From: an uncultured Collinsella sp.
GTDB lineage: Bacteria > Actinomycetota > Coriobacteriia > Coriobacteriales > Coriobacteriaceae
Reading direction: 5' to 3'
NCBI GenBank assembly: GCA_900544205.1
Contig: UQUG01000015.1
Location: 1 to 33,163 of the forward strand
DNA length: 33,163 nt
Numbering within the stretch: position 1 is the stretch's first letter; the number at the start of each line of letters is the position of its first letter. Both the position numbers and the translations under genes were made by a program. Under the pieces are notes generated by a model. It had not been told where the DNA came from. It made no database searches and saw nothing but the letters and a program-made list of their open reading frames with translations. Below, one piece after another: positions 15,504 through 23,482 of this stretch.

Positions 15504-17336
15504 CTACCGTTTGAGACCGGCCTCGGATGCGAGCTTGCGGAAGCGCTGTGTGGCCGGAGTGAGGACGCGCTCATCGCTTGGGGCGACGCAGAGCACCAGG
15601 ATGTGTTGCAGGCGGTCGCCGGTAAAGCCGACTCGTGTTTCCACGCGGTAATGCACGGCCCCGGTTTGAGCGACATCTTGGGAACATACGGTCAGCAAGA
15701 GCCAAGGTCCGTGCGTGAACGACAGCATCTCGAAGGTGTTCGAGAAGCCGGAGAGCGTGCCACGCCAGAGGCCGTCTTCGACAAGTGCAGCGTGAAGGGT
15801 GCGCGTGAGCATGCGCGCGTGCGAGATATCGAGCTCGCGCTCGGGAAGACCGCCGGCAAGCGGGGCGTCGTCGAGTGCGTGGGGGCATCCTAGCTTCATG
15901 AGCAGCAGCTCGATGCGGCTGCGATCGGCGTCATCGATGGCATTGCTCAGCACGCAGAGTGGAAGCGTCGTCTTGATGGGGTCGAATGAGACCAGGAAGT
16001 CGAGGCTGCTGTGCTTGGGGTCTGATTCAATCTCGGCGACTTCTGTTTCGGTCAGCACACGCGCGACCCGCATGCAGGGAATGAGCCGCTCAAGTCGATC
16101 GCGCGCATAGAAGACCTGCTCAATGCCGCAGTTGACCACGAGTCCGACACGCCATTGATCGTGCGAGGACAGGCCGTCCATATACGAGAGCAATAGCATC
16201 GCCAGGCGCGTCACGTCGGTCTGGTATAGATTCAGCCCAGATAGGCCGGGCGCGTCGCGCAGCACCTCGGACAGGCGCATAAACGAGGCCATGTTTTCGT
16301 ATCGCACCGTCCAGGTGTTTTCCTGGGGCAGTGAGATGGCGCGTTCATAGCGCATGTGAGTTTGTCCGGCTTCGATGAGCGCGGCGCAGGGCTTTTCAAG
16401 ATGAAGCGGCGGTCGCGTGCCAAAGCGTTCGCCGAGAGCGCAGAATAACTCCTCGGTGAGGCGCGCCGCCTCGGGTGTGGGCTGATATGTGCGCTGGAAC
16501 TCGGGCGTCCAGCGGCGCGTGGAGACCGTAAAGAGGTCGCGGATGATGCCGCGCTCGTTGGCGGAGACCTCGATGCCAAAGTGCTGCTCAATGCGGTTGG
16601 CGACGTCGTCGTACACAACGGGAATCGCCGAGGTGTAACCACCGACCTCTTTGCCCTTAAGAATGCGCAGGACCATAATCTGCAGGTAGACGGCAAGCTG
16701 GTGGCGGGCGTTGTCGGTATAGAGCGTTCGGCTTTCGCGCTCGACGTATGCGATGAGGTCGTTGAAGAATTGCTCGTTGCCGCCAAAGAGCTGCGGCTCA
16801 ATGCGGCGCTTCATGGCGGTCGACGCGAGCTCAAACAGATAATAGACGACGAAGAATCGGATGTACTCCTCGGGACCCTCGACCGTAATGCGGCGCCCGC
16901 GTACGATTTGGACTCCAAACGGCGTCATGAGCTCGTTCCATGTGCGCAGGTCGTCTTGGGCCTGCTGTTTGTTGGTGAGGATGGCCCGCGCAAGCGATTC
17001 GGTGGTGTATTGGTGCCGGTAGTCGCAGGTGAGCAGCAACATGCCGCGATAGAAGCGGTCAAGACCGGCGTCCATGGAAAGCGAACGTTCCTTGATGATG
17101 TCCGATATCTGACCGCGCTGCGTGCTGTCGCCATCGATGCGGATGCCGTTGCCGCGCTTGGAGACAATTGCCGCTTGGATGCCCATTTCGTCGAGGAAGG
17201 CGTTAGCGGCCCGCATGTCGTTGCGGATGGTGCGCTCCGAGCAAGCAAGGGCATCGGAGATATCGACTGTCGGGGTGTAGCCCGCCTGGCCGAGCAGGAT
17301 TTTAAGCAGCTTTGCTTGTCGCTGATTGATGCTCAT
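15504..17336 (-). CDS. BglG/MtlR-type transcriptional regulator with PTS EIIB-like domain
   Basis: A 610-residue multidomain regulator. Residues about 5-50 are a winged HTH_11 (RQAKLLKILL to CSERTIRNDM). A second helix-turn-helix of the Mga type lies at about 105-170 (TTESLARAILTNKQQAQDDL). The middle resembles PRD-type regulatory modules without clear phosphorylatable histidines. Around C403 (LVVNCGIEQVFYARDRLE) is a segment like the phosphocysteine loop of PTS EIIB (GatB) domains. The C-terminal 140 residues are not assigned. No PTS genes are in the window. The ATG at 17336 follows GGGAG. The gene is divergent from MFS-2 and convergent with the amidohydrolase gene, and a palindromic half-conserved site overlaps its probable promoter, so it may regulate itself and both MFS units. 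Confidence 0.85.
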   Translation of the reverse strand: MSINQRQAKLLKILLGQAGYTPTVDISDALACSERTIRNDMRAANAFLDEMGIQAAIVSKRGNGIRIDGDSTQRGQISDIIKERSLSMDAGLDRFYRGMLLLTCDYRHQYTTESLARAILTNKQQAQDDLRTWNELMTPFGVQIVRGRRITVEGPEEYIRFFVVYYLFELASTAMKRRIEPQLFGGNEQFFNDLIAYVERESRTLYTDNARHQLAVYLQIMVLRILKGKEVGGYTSAIPVVYDDVANRIEQHFGIEVSANERGIIRDLFTVSTRRWTPEFQRTYQPTPEAARLTEELFCALGERFGTRPPLHLEKPCAALIEAGQTHMRYERAISLPQENTWTVRYENMASFMRLSEVLRDAPGLSGLNLYQTDVTRLAMLLLSYMDGLSSHDQWRVGLVVNCGIEQVFYARDRLERLIPCMRVARVLTETEVAEIESDPKHSSLDFLVSFDPIKTTLPLCVLSNAIDDADRSRIELLLMKLGCPHALDDAPLAGGLPERELDISHARMLTRTLHAALVEDGLWRGTLSGFSNTFEMLSFTHGPWLLLTVCSQDVAQTGAVHYRVETRVGFTGDRLQHILVLCVAPSDERVLTPATQRFRKLASEAGLKR

Positions 17337-17366
17337 GGGGCTCCCTAGGGTCGCGAGAAAGTTCGA

Positions 17367-17386
17367 TTTGCCGTATATCTGGAAAA
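17367..17386. promoter_or_regulatory. Imperfect copy of the MFS-1 palindrome, at the regulator promoter
   Basis: TTTGCCGTA-TA-TCTGGAAAA: the left half keeps 8 of 9 bases of the 12014 site and the right half 5 of 9. On the minus strand it lies just below an ATGACA (17399-17404) that could be a -35 box for the regulator gene. Confidence 0.4.
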
Positions 17387-17450
17387 GAGCGTGGCACCTG
17401 TCATGATACGCATTTTTTATGATGAGTAGGGGAAGGGTTGGTTTTAAATC

Positions 17451-17470
17451 CTTGCCGCATATACGGAATG
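17451..17470. promoter_or_regulatory. Copy of the MFS-1 palindrome upstream of MFS-2
   Basis: CTTGCCGCA-TA-TACGGAATG: the left half differs from the 12014 site by one internal base and the outer base, and the right half keeps TACGG. It ends about 16 bases before the MFS-2 start, a position fitting repression or a start-site-proximal activator. Confidence 0.45.
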
Positions 17471-17486
17471 AAAAAAGCGGATGGTG

Positions 17487-19097
17487 ATGTGCATGAATCG
17501 CGCGGTTTCGAACTCGGGGATGGAGCCTGCGGCGACTTCTCGTTTGGCGCGACTGGCGCCGCTGATCGTGCTGGCATGCGCTCAGGTGGGTACCTCGGCA
17601 GACAACGGTGCGTTTTCGGTTGCCATGGCCGAGATGATGCGCGTGTTTGGATGTCCGCTCTCGGACGTGCAGATGGCGAGCACGGTCTATTCGCTTATGG
17701 CGGGCACCTTTATGCTTGCGAGCGGTTTGCTCGGCATGGTTATCGGGTGGTGCCGCAACTTCCGTGCCGGATTGGTGCTTGCTGTGGTGGGAGAGCTGCT
17801 GTGCGCGTTTTCACCGAGCATTGAGCTGCTTATTTGGGGTGGCCGACTGATGGTCGGGCTGGGCGCAAGCCTCATTATCCCTTCGGTACTGGGCATGGTG
17901 TCCATGCTGTACGAAGGCGAGGAGCGCAAGCAGGCATATGGCGTGATTGCCGCATCGGCGGCGCTTGCGACGATTATTCCTATCGCGCTGGGCATTCTGG
18001 TCGATATCGCAGGTTTTCGCGTGACCTTCGGCGTGCTCGCCGCCTATTTTGTCGCACTGCTCGTTGCGAGCGCAAAGCTGCCGACGGGTGGCGGGCTGCA
18101 CGCGGGCAAGTTTGACGCGCCGGGTGCGGTTATTGCCTCTCTGGGATTGTTCGCCGTTATGTGCGGTCTTTCGCGCATCTCGACCTGGGGCGTATTTGCT
18201 CCCTTACCGCAGGCTCCCTTCACGATCGCCGGTATTTCTCCCGCTTTGCCTATTGTCGGCGTCGGCCTGCTATTGCTGGTGATGCTGATTCCGGTCGAGC
18301 ACTGGATGGAGCGCACCCACGGCATAGCGATTTTGCCGTCGAGCTTTGTGCGCAATCCCACCGTTCGCGCCGGCGTCATCGCCATTGCTCTGCCGTTTTT
18401 CTACATGGGCGCTCAGGGTCTGGTCGGCACTTCGTACTATCAGCTTGTAATTGGCCTTGGCGGCATGCAAACAGCGCTTTTGGGCATCATCTCGGGTGTG
18501 CCCATGCTGGTGCTCGCAATGTTTGTGCCGCGCAAGTTTCCGCAGCTTAAGCCTTGGTCTGTGGTGCGTACGGGCTATGTCTTTATGGCGGCGGCCTGTG
18601 TGAGCATGGCGTTTGGCGTGCGCGCGTCCGAGCTGACGCCCATTATGGTGGTCGGTACGCTCTTTGGTGGCGTGGGCGTTGGCCTGGTGAACTCACAGGC
18701 TAACAACATTGTCGCTTCCGCCGTGCCGCCGAGTGACGCCCAGCAATCGGGCGGCATCCAGGGTGCGGCGCGTAACCTGGGCCTCGCGTTGGGCTCTGCC
18801 GCCATGGGTTCGGTCCTGCTTATCGCCGTCAACACCGGTCTCGATGCGCGTATTGATGCGAGTAATGTGGTCGACACGCAGAGCAAGGCGGCGCTCGAAG
18901 AGGTTGTTTATACCTACGAGAGTGATGCCGCGTTTACGGCGCGCCTGGAATCGATGGGCGTTGCACCCGAGGCGCAGGGAGAGCTCTTGGCGGACAATGC
19001 CGAGGTTCGCGCAAAGTCGGCGGCCACGGCCTTCTACGTGGTGGCAGGACTTGCCGTCGTAGCGCTCGCAACGACCTTCCCCAAGCAAACCTCATAG
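17487..19097 (+). CDS. MFS transporter, DHA2-like (MFS-2), paralogue of MFS-1
   Basis: About 536 residues with some 14 hydrophobic segments, clearly homologous along its length to MFS-1 at 12143. Shared stretches are VYSLMAGTFM, IIPSVLGMV, FRVTFGVLAAYF, SRIS-WG, PFTIAGISP and NSQANNIVASAV. The start is uncertain: in-frame ATGs lie at 17481, 17487, 17493 and 17520. The one at 17487 has GGA five bases upstream and is used here. Codon use is less biased than in MFS-1. The gene is divergent from the BglG/MtlR-type regulator with a palindrome copy in between, and has no partner enzyme beside it. A perfect 18-bp hairpin follows its stop at 19114-19152 and may end transcription. Confidence 0.9.
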   Translation: MCMNRAVSNSGMEPAATSRLARLAPLIVLACAQVGTSADNGAFSVAMAEMMRVFGCPLSDVQMASTVYSLMAGTFMLASGLLGMVIGWCRNFRAGLVLAVVGELLCAFSPSIELLIWGGRLMVGLGASLIIPSVLGMVSMLYEGEERKQAYGVIAASAALATIIPIALGILVDIAGFRVTFGVLAAYFVALLVASAKLPTGGGLHAGKFDAPGAVIASLGLFAVMCGLSRISTWGVFAPLPQAPFTIAGISPALPIVGVGLLLLVMLIPVEHWMERTHGIAILPSSFVRNPTVRAGVIAIALPFFYMGAQGLVGTSYYQLVIGLGGMQTALLGIISGVPMLVLAMFVPRKFPQLKPWSVVRTGYVFMAAACVSMAFGVRASELTPIMVVGTLFGGVGVGLVNSQANNIVASAVPPSDAQQSGGIQGAARNLGLALGSAAMGSVLLIAVNTGLDARIDASNVVDTQSKAALEEVVYTYESDAAFTARLESMGVAPEAQGELLADNAEVRAKSAATAFYVVAGLAVVALATTFPKQTS

Positions 19098-19113
19098 ACA
19101 AACGCCGCCGCCC

Positions 19114-19152
19114 AAACCGCCACGAAGGGGATAGTCCCCTTCGTGGCGGTTT
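19114..19152. repeat. Perfect 18-bp hairpin after MFS-2 (related to GGGGACAGG repeats)
   Basis: The arms 19114-19131 and 19135-19152 are exact complements (outer part AAACCGCCACGAA) around a TAG loop. It is preceded by AACGCCGCCGCCCAAACC, the same prefix as the repeat at 11255. The run TTTT follows, so it can act as a terminator of MFS-2. Confidence 0.75.
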
Positions 19153-19172
19153 TGCTGTTCCGGCCTTCAATT

Positions 19173-19229
19173 GTCTCGATCTGTAACATCTGGACGGCAA
19201 AACCGGCTCTACCTGTTACAGATCGAGAC
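19173..19229. repeat. Inverted repeat with GTCTCGATCTGTAACA arms, copy 1
   Basis: Arms GTCTCGATCTGTAACA (19173-19188) and its exact complement (19214-19229) flank 25 bases. Confidence 0.75.
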
Positions 19230-19252
19230 GAAACGCCGAGGTCGGACGGAAA

Positions 19253-19309
19253 ATCTCGATCTGTAACAGCAAGCCCGCTTTTGGTGTCCTAGTTGTTACA
19301 GATTGAGAT
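19253..19309. repeat. Inverted repeat with ATCTCGATCTGTAACA arms, copy 2
   Basis: Arms 19253-19268 and 19294-19309 match copy 1 except for outer bases and one internal mismatch; the spacer is again 25 bases but unrelated in sequence. The two copies lie exactly 80 bases apart. Confidence 0.75.
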
Positions 19310-19340
19310 AAATCGCCGGGACAGGCCGCCGCCCCGGCCA

Positions 19341-19379
19341 AAACCACCACGAAGGTGCCTGTCCCCATTGTGGTGGTTT
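19341..19379. repeat. GGGGACAGGCACC hairpin repeat, inverted orientation
   Basis: AAACCACCAC (19341-19350) and GTGGTGGTTT (19370-19379) enclose GGTGCCTGTCCCC, the reverse complement of the loop at 11255-11289. Confidence 0.75.
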
Positions 19380-19414
19380 GGACCGGCTGGACGTGTGTGC
19401 ATCGGGTGGTATCT

Positions 19415-19446
19415 AAGCTGATATACCACTTCTGGTATATCAGCTT
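19415..19446. promoter_or_regulatory. Perfect 14-bp palindrome upstream of glmS (operator-like)
   Basis: AAGCTGATATACCA (19415-19428), a CTTC spacer, then the exact complement (19433-19446). The inner TATACCA/TGGTATA halves resemble sites bound by HutC-type GntR regulators of amino-sugar genes. It lies just upstream of a TACAAT -10 box (19460-19465), so it would work as DNA rather than as a leader RNA. Confidence 0.5.
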
Positions 19447-19459
19447 GCGTTTGCGTGAG

Positions 19460-19465
19460 TACAAT
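19460..19465 (+). promoter_or_regulatory. Probable -10 box of glmS
   Basis: TACAAT lies 75 bases before the ATG at 19540. The matching -35 region falls inside the palindrome and is poor, which would suit a regulated promoter. Confidence 0.4.
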
Positions 19466-19539
19466 ACTCGAACGTTATACGTCTCAGCGCCCCCTGTGCG
19501 TGGACGTCTTGCAGTCACGCGAACGAAGGGATTTATCCT

Positions 19540-21387
19540 ATGTGCGGAATCGTCGGCTACACCGGCTCTGATATTGCAAAGAACATCCTGGTCACGGGCC
19601 TCAAGCGTATGGAGTATCGCGGCTATGACTCCTCGGGCGTCGCGCTCGAGGTGGGCGAGGGCGCCGCGGCGCACCTCGACGTCATCCGCCGCGTGGGCAA
19701 GGTCGCGGGCCTGGAGAGCGAGCTTTCCAACATCGACAGCGACGCTACCTGCGGTATCGGCCACACCCGTTGGGCCACCCACGGCAAGCCCTCCGTCGTT
19801 AACGCTCACCCCCACACCAGCTGCGACGGTCGTATCGCCATCGTCCACAACGGCATCATCGAGAACTTCGCCGAGCTGCGCGAAGAGCTGGAGGGTCGCG
19901 GCCACCACTTTAAGAGCGAGACCGATACCGAGGTCTTCGCGCATCTGATCGAAGAGGCTTATGCCGAGACGCACGACCTGATGGCCTCCGTGCGCGAGGC
20001 GTGCACCCACGTGGTCGGTGCCTATGGTCTGGCCGCCGTGTGCGCTGACGAGCCCGGCGTGATCGCCGTGGCCCGCAAGGATTCCCCGATCGTGGTCGGT
20101 GTGGGCGAAACCGGCTCCTATGTTGCTTCCGATGTCATCGCGCTCATCGACGCCACCCGCGATGTCGTGGTGCTCGAGGACGGTCAGTTTGCCAAGCTCA
20201 CGCCCGCAGGCGTCGAGTACACCGACGAGGCCGGCAATGTTATCGAGCCCAAGGTCACCCACATCGACTGGGATCTGGACATGGCCGAAAAGGGCGGCTA
20301 TCCCGACTTTATGCTCAAGGAGATCCACGAGCAGCCGCGCGTCGTGCGTGACACGCTGGTTGGCCGTATGACGCCTGCCGGCGAGCTCGATATCGACGAG
20401 TTGGGCCTTTCGCTCGAGGAGCTCAACGACATCGACCGTGTCTACGTGATCGCCTGCGGCACCAGCTACCACGCCGGTCTCATCGCAAAGAACCTCATTG
20501 AGGGCTGGGCTCGCATCCCCACCGAGGTTGAGGCGGCCAGCGAGTTCCGCTATCGCAACCCCATCATCACGCCGACGACGCTCGTCGTTGCTGTGTCCCA
20601 GTCTGGCGAGACGGCCGATACCCTCGCCGCCATTCGCGATGCGCGCATCAAGGGTGCCAAGGTCTTCGGCATCACCAACGTGGTGGGCAGCCCCGTGGCG
20701 CGTGAGAGCGACGGCGTCATCTACACCAAGGCCAACAAGGAGATCGCGGTCGCCTCGACCAAGAGCTTCATCGGCCAGGTTGTGAGCCTTACGCTTTTGG
20801 CCCTGCTGCTGGCGCAGGTCAAGTACCGCCTGACCACCAAGCAGGCGCGCATGCTGTTCCGCGAGCTTTCCGATACGGCCGAGCAGATCCAGTGGATTTT
20901 GGATACCCAAACCGAGGCCGTTCATGAGGCCGCCCTGCTGTGCAAGGACGCGCAGTCCGCACTGTTCGTGGGCCGTGGCATGGGTGCCGCTATTTCCTAC
21001 GAGGGTGCGCTCAAGCTCAAGGAAGTCAGCTACCTGCACGCCGAGGCATATGCCGCCGGTGAGATGAAGCATGGCCCCATTGCCCTGATCGACCCGGGCT
21101 TCCCTGTCATCGCCGTGGCCACCAAGAGCGCCACCTACGACAAGACCGTGTCGAACCTTATGGAGTGCAAGGCACGTGGTGCCAAGGTCATCGTCGTTGC
21201 CACCGAGGGCGACGAGGAGATCAACAAGATCGCCGACTGCATCATCCGCGTGCCAGCAGTCCGCGACGTGTTCAGCCCCATCACGGCGAGCGTCCCGCTG
21301 CAGCTGCTCGCCCGCGAGGTCGCCATCCTGCGCGGCTGCGACGTCGACCAACCCCGAAACCTGGCGAAAAGCGTCACGGTCGAGTAG
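19540..21387 (+). CDS. glmS: Glutamine-fructose-6-phosphate aminotransferase (isomerizing)
   Basis: A 615-residue enzyme that makes glucosamine 6-phosphate from fructose 6-phosphate and glutamine, the first step towards UDP-GlcNAc for cell wall. The N-terminal glutaminase domain starts MCGIVGYTG with the nucleophile Cys2, and shows the MEYRGYDSSG and HTRWATHG motifs. Two SIS isomerase domains follow (CGTSYHAG, SQSGETADT, STKSF, then VGRGMGAA and LKEVSYLHAEAYAAGEMKHGP). The C-terminus DQPRNLAKSVTVE is canonical. The ATG at 19540 is preceded by AAGGGA. The gene stands alone with its own promoter and terminator. No glmS ribozyme was recognised in the short leader. Confidence 0.98.
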   Translation: MCGIVGYTGSDIAKNILVTGLKRMEYRGYDSSGVALEVGEGAAAHLDVIRRVGKVAGLESELSNIDSDATCGIGHTRWATHGKPSVVNAHPHTSCDGRIAIVHNGIIENFAELREELEGRGHHFKSETDTEVFAHLIEEAYAETHDLMASVREACTHVVGAYGLAAVCADEPGVIAVARKDSPIVVGVGETGSYVASDVIALIDATRDVVVLEDGQFAKLTPAGVEYTDEAGNVIEPKVTHIDWDLDMAEKGGYPDFMLKEIHEQPRVVRDTLVGRMTPAGELDIDELGLSLEELNDIDRVYVIACGTSYHAGLIAKNLIEGWARIPTEVEAASEFRYRNPIITPTTLVVAVSQSGETADTLAAIRDARIKGAKVFGITNVVGSPVARESDGVIYTKANKEIAVASTKSFIGQVVSLTLLALLLAQVKYRLTTKQARMLFRELSDTAEQIQWILDTQTEAVHEAALLCKDAQSALFVGRGMGAAISYEGALKLKEVSYLHAEAYAAGEMKHGPIALIDPGFPVIAVATKSATYDKTVSNLMECKARGAKVIVVATEGDEEINKIADCIIRVPAVRDVFSPITASVPLQLLAREVAILRGCDVDQPRNLAKSVTVE

Positions 21388-21410
21388 TTGGTTCCGCCGT
21401 TCTAGCGACT

Positions 21411-21455
21411 AAGGCCCGGCTCCGCATCAAGACGGAGCCGGGCCTTGTTGCATTT
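21411..21455 (+). terminator. Intrinsic terminator of glmS
   Basis: AAGGCCCGGCTCCG (21411-21424) and CGGAGCCGGGCCTT (21433-21446) form a perfect 14-bp stem, followed by GTTGCATTT. Confidence 0.85.
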
Positions 21456-21465
21456 GCCCAGATAA

Positions 21466-21502
21466 AACCTGCCAAAATAAACCTGTCCCTTTTTGGCAGG
21501 TT
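21466..21502. repeat. GGGACAGG-family hairpin repeat overlapping a stop codon
   Basis: AACCTGCCAAAA (21466-21477) and TTTTGGCAGGTT (21491-21502) form a perfect 12-bp stem; the loop reads TAAACCTGTCCCT. Its right end reaches into the TAA stop (21501-21503) of the minus-strand GntR gene and could serve as its terminator. Confidence 0.8.
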
Positions 21503-22232
21503 AGCGGAGCTTGCTGGTCTCGAAGTACTCGGGGAACTGGTCCAGAACCTCGGTTTGATTGCGGAACATCATGTGCAGGTGCTTGCTGACCAAAAAGCTC
21601 GCTTCGATGGGGTCGCGACCGGCGATAGCGCGGCGAATCTGCTTGTGCTCGTTCACGATGTCCTGATTGTCGAGAACCTGCGTGGCGGCGCGCAGCCAGC
21701 GGAAGCGCTCCAGGTCGGCATTGGTCTCTTCGAGCCACGACCACACGGTGCTGCGACATGCGATGCTAAAAATCATGTGATGCATGAGGTTGTCGCTCAA
21801 AAAGAAGCCGATGCGATCCTCCTCGGCCATGGCCTTTTCCTGCAGCACGATGGCGCGGTCGAGCTGCTCGATGCCGGCCGACGTGGCGCGCGCACAGCAC
21901 TCCACAATCACCTGCTTTTCCAGATGCTCGCGGATGTAACAGGCACTCTCGGCAAGGGTGAGGTTGATGGGCGAGACGTAGGTGCCGCTCTGGGGCACGG
22001 TGCGCACCAGGCCTTCCTGCGCCAAGCGAACCAAAGCCTCGCGCACGGGCGTGCGACCCATGTCCAGGTCATCGCAAAGCTGCTTGACGCCCAGCTTTTC
22101 GCCCGGCTTGTAGTCCAGGTAGACGATTTTGCGTCGAATGGTGTGGTAGGACTGGTCCTGTAGGCTCGTTTCCTGCTCGCCGACGTGCATCGATTCTTCC
22201 ATAGCGCCTCGCAACTGTTCTATCAAACTCAT
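21501..22232 (-). CDS. GntR-family regulator, FadR/FCD type
   Basis: Up to 243 residues. The winged helix lies at about 25-90 (YHTIRRKIVYLDYKPGEKL, TPVREALVRLAQEGLV, VPQSGTYVSP). The rest is an all-helical FCD effector domain with candidate metal ligands in the SDNLMHHMIF segment and later histidines (NEHKQI, SKHLH). The start is not settled: the ATG at 22232 gives the longest frame but has no ribosome site, whereas ATGs at 22202 (GAGG) and 22190 (GGAAGA) have better ones. The gene is divergent from the YeiH-type exporter gene, which makes that gene the most likely target. The shared 163-bp space has a short inverted repeat, ATGCCGC (from 22249) and GCGGCAT (to 22310). The effector is unknown; the family often binds carboxylates. 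Confidence 0.9.
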   Translation of the reverse strand: MSLIEQLRGAMEESMHVGEQETSLQDQSYHTIRRKIVYLDYKPGEKLGVKQLCDDLDMGRTPVREALVRLAQEGLVRTVPQSGTYVSPINLTLAESACYIREHLEKQVIVECCARATSAGIEQLDRAIVLQEKAMAEEDRIGFFLSDNLMHHMIFSIACRSTVWSWLEETNADLERFRWLRAATQVLDNQDIVNEHKQIRRAIAGRDPIEASFLVSKHLHMMFRNQTEVLDQFPEYFETSKLR

Positions 22233-22395
22233 ATGTCAGTTGTTAATTATGCCGCGAATCAGCTCTCCGCGGTGGGTAATTCGGCTGTTGCCTGAGAACT
22301 ATTGCGGCATCTTAGTCTGTGTTTGCGCAAGGCTGTGCTCAATGTTGCCGTATCATAAGCCGTCGCAAACGTGAAATAGAAAGAAGGAATCCCAT

Positions 22396-23430
22396 ATGCA
22401 ACTGGCAAATATCGTACGCGAGCGCTGGAAAGGCGTCTTGTTCTGCCTGATCATCGCCATTCCCGCGATGTTGCTCGGCAAACAGGTTGAGGTGGTCGGC
22501 GGTCCGGTATTCGCCATCCTCTTTGGCATGGTCCTGGCGCTCGTCTTTCCCAAGAATCGTCGCGAACAGCTCGCCGCCGGCGTCACCTATACGTCCAAAA
22601 AAGTCTTGCAGTACGCGGTTATCCTGCTTGGCTTTGGCATGAACCTCTCCCAGATTCTGTCCAAGGGCGCCCAGTCGCTGCCGATTATCGTGGCGACAAT
22701 CTCGACCTCGCTTGTCATCGCCTTTGTGCTCTGCCGCGTTATGAACGTGCCGGGCAAGATCGCGACGCTTGTGGGTGTGGGTTCGTCGATTTGCGGCGGT
22801 TCTGCCATCGCTGCGACCGCACCCGTCATCGATGCCGACGATCGCGAGATTGCCCAGGCTATTTCGGTCATCTTCCTGTTTAACGTTATCGCGGCGCTCG
22901 TGTTTCCGACGCTCGGCGGCATGCTCGGGCTGACCAACGAGGGCTTTGGCCTGTTTGCCGGTACCGCCATCAACGACACCTCGTCCGTAACGGCTGCGGC
23001 GAGCGCCTGGGACAGCATGCACCCCGGCGCCAATGTGCTCGAGAGCGCCACAGTGGTCAAGCTCACCAGGACGCTGGCTATCATTCCCATCACGTTGGTT
23101 CTCGCATGCTGGCAGATGCATCTGGCGCGCAAGGCCGGCGGTGACGCCAAAAGCACGTTCTCGCTTAAACGCGCGTTTCCCATGTTCGTGCTGTTCTTTG
23201 TGCTGGCGAGCGTAATCACCACGGCGCTTCAGCTTCCCGCGTCCGTTACGGCGCCCATCAAGGAGCTGTCGAAGTTCTTTATCGTGATGGCCATGGCGGC
23301 TATTGGCTTTAATACCGATATCGTCGAGCTGGTCAAAAAGGGCGGCAAGCCCATCGCGCTGGGCTTTTGCTGCTGGATTGGCATTGCGTGCATGAGTTTG
23401 GGAATGCAGCACGTGCTGGGAATCTGGTAG
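22396..23430 (+). CDS. YeiH/UPF0324-family putative sulfate exporter
   Basis: A 344-residue membrane protein with about nine or ten hydrophobic helices. The GVGSSICGGSAIAA segment (around residue 130) and NDTSSVTAAA (around 195) are family signatures. Members are annotated as putative sulfate or sulfonate-related exporters; direct proof is scarce, so the substrate should be taken as tentative. The ATG at 22396 has AAGAAGGA upstream. The gene is divergent from a GntR/FCD regulator and followed, 266 bases on, by a Fis-type regulator on the same strand. Between them is a pair of hairpins that may end this transcript. Confidence 0.92.
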   Translation: MQLANIVRERWKGVLFCLIIAIPAMLLGKQVEVVGGPVFAILFGMVLALVFPKNRREQLAAGVTYTSKKVLQYAVILLGFGMNLSQILSKGAQSLPIIVATISTSLVIAFVLCRVMNVPGKIATLVGVGSSICGGSAIAATAPVIDADDREIAQAISVIFLFNVIAALVFPTLGGMLGLTNEGFGLFAGTAINDTSSVTAAASAWDSMHPGANVLESATVVKLTRTLAIIPITLVLACWQMHLARKAGGDAKSTFSLKRAFPMFVLFFVLASVITTALQLPASVTAPIKELSKFFIVMAMAAIGFNTDIVELVKKGGKPIALGFCCWIGIACMSLGMQHVLGIW

Positions 23431-23482
23431 AGAAGTAGCTTATTTGCGTGCTGGTTGCCGGTGAGCGCAAGCCTGCGGTGGA

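Noticed and set aside
19466..19539. glmS ribozyme in the glmS leader
   Set aside because: The predicted leader is about 70 bases, too short for the ribozyme, and its conserved core was not seen.
19216..21351. 711-codon open frame antisense to glmS
   Set aside because: glmS is unmistakable on the plus strand; the antisense frame is a shadow of its codon bias and has no family motif.
22344..22360. TTGCCGTATC upstream of the YeiH gene as another site of the MFS palindrome
   Set aside because: Only the left half is present; the right half TACGGCAA is missing.
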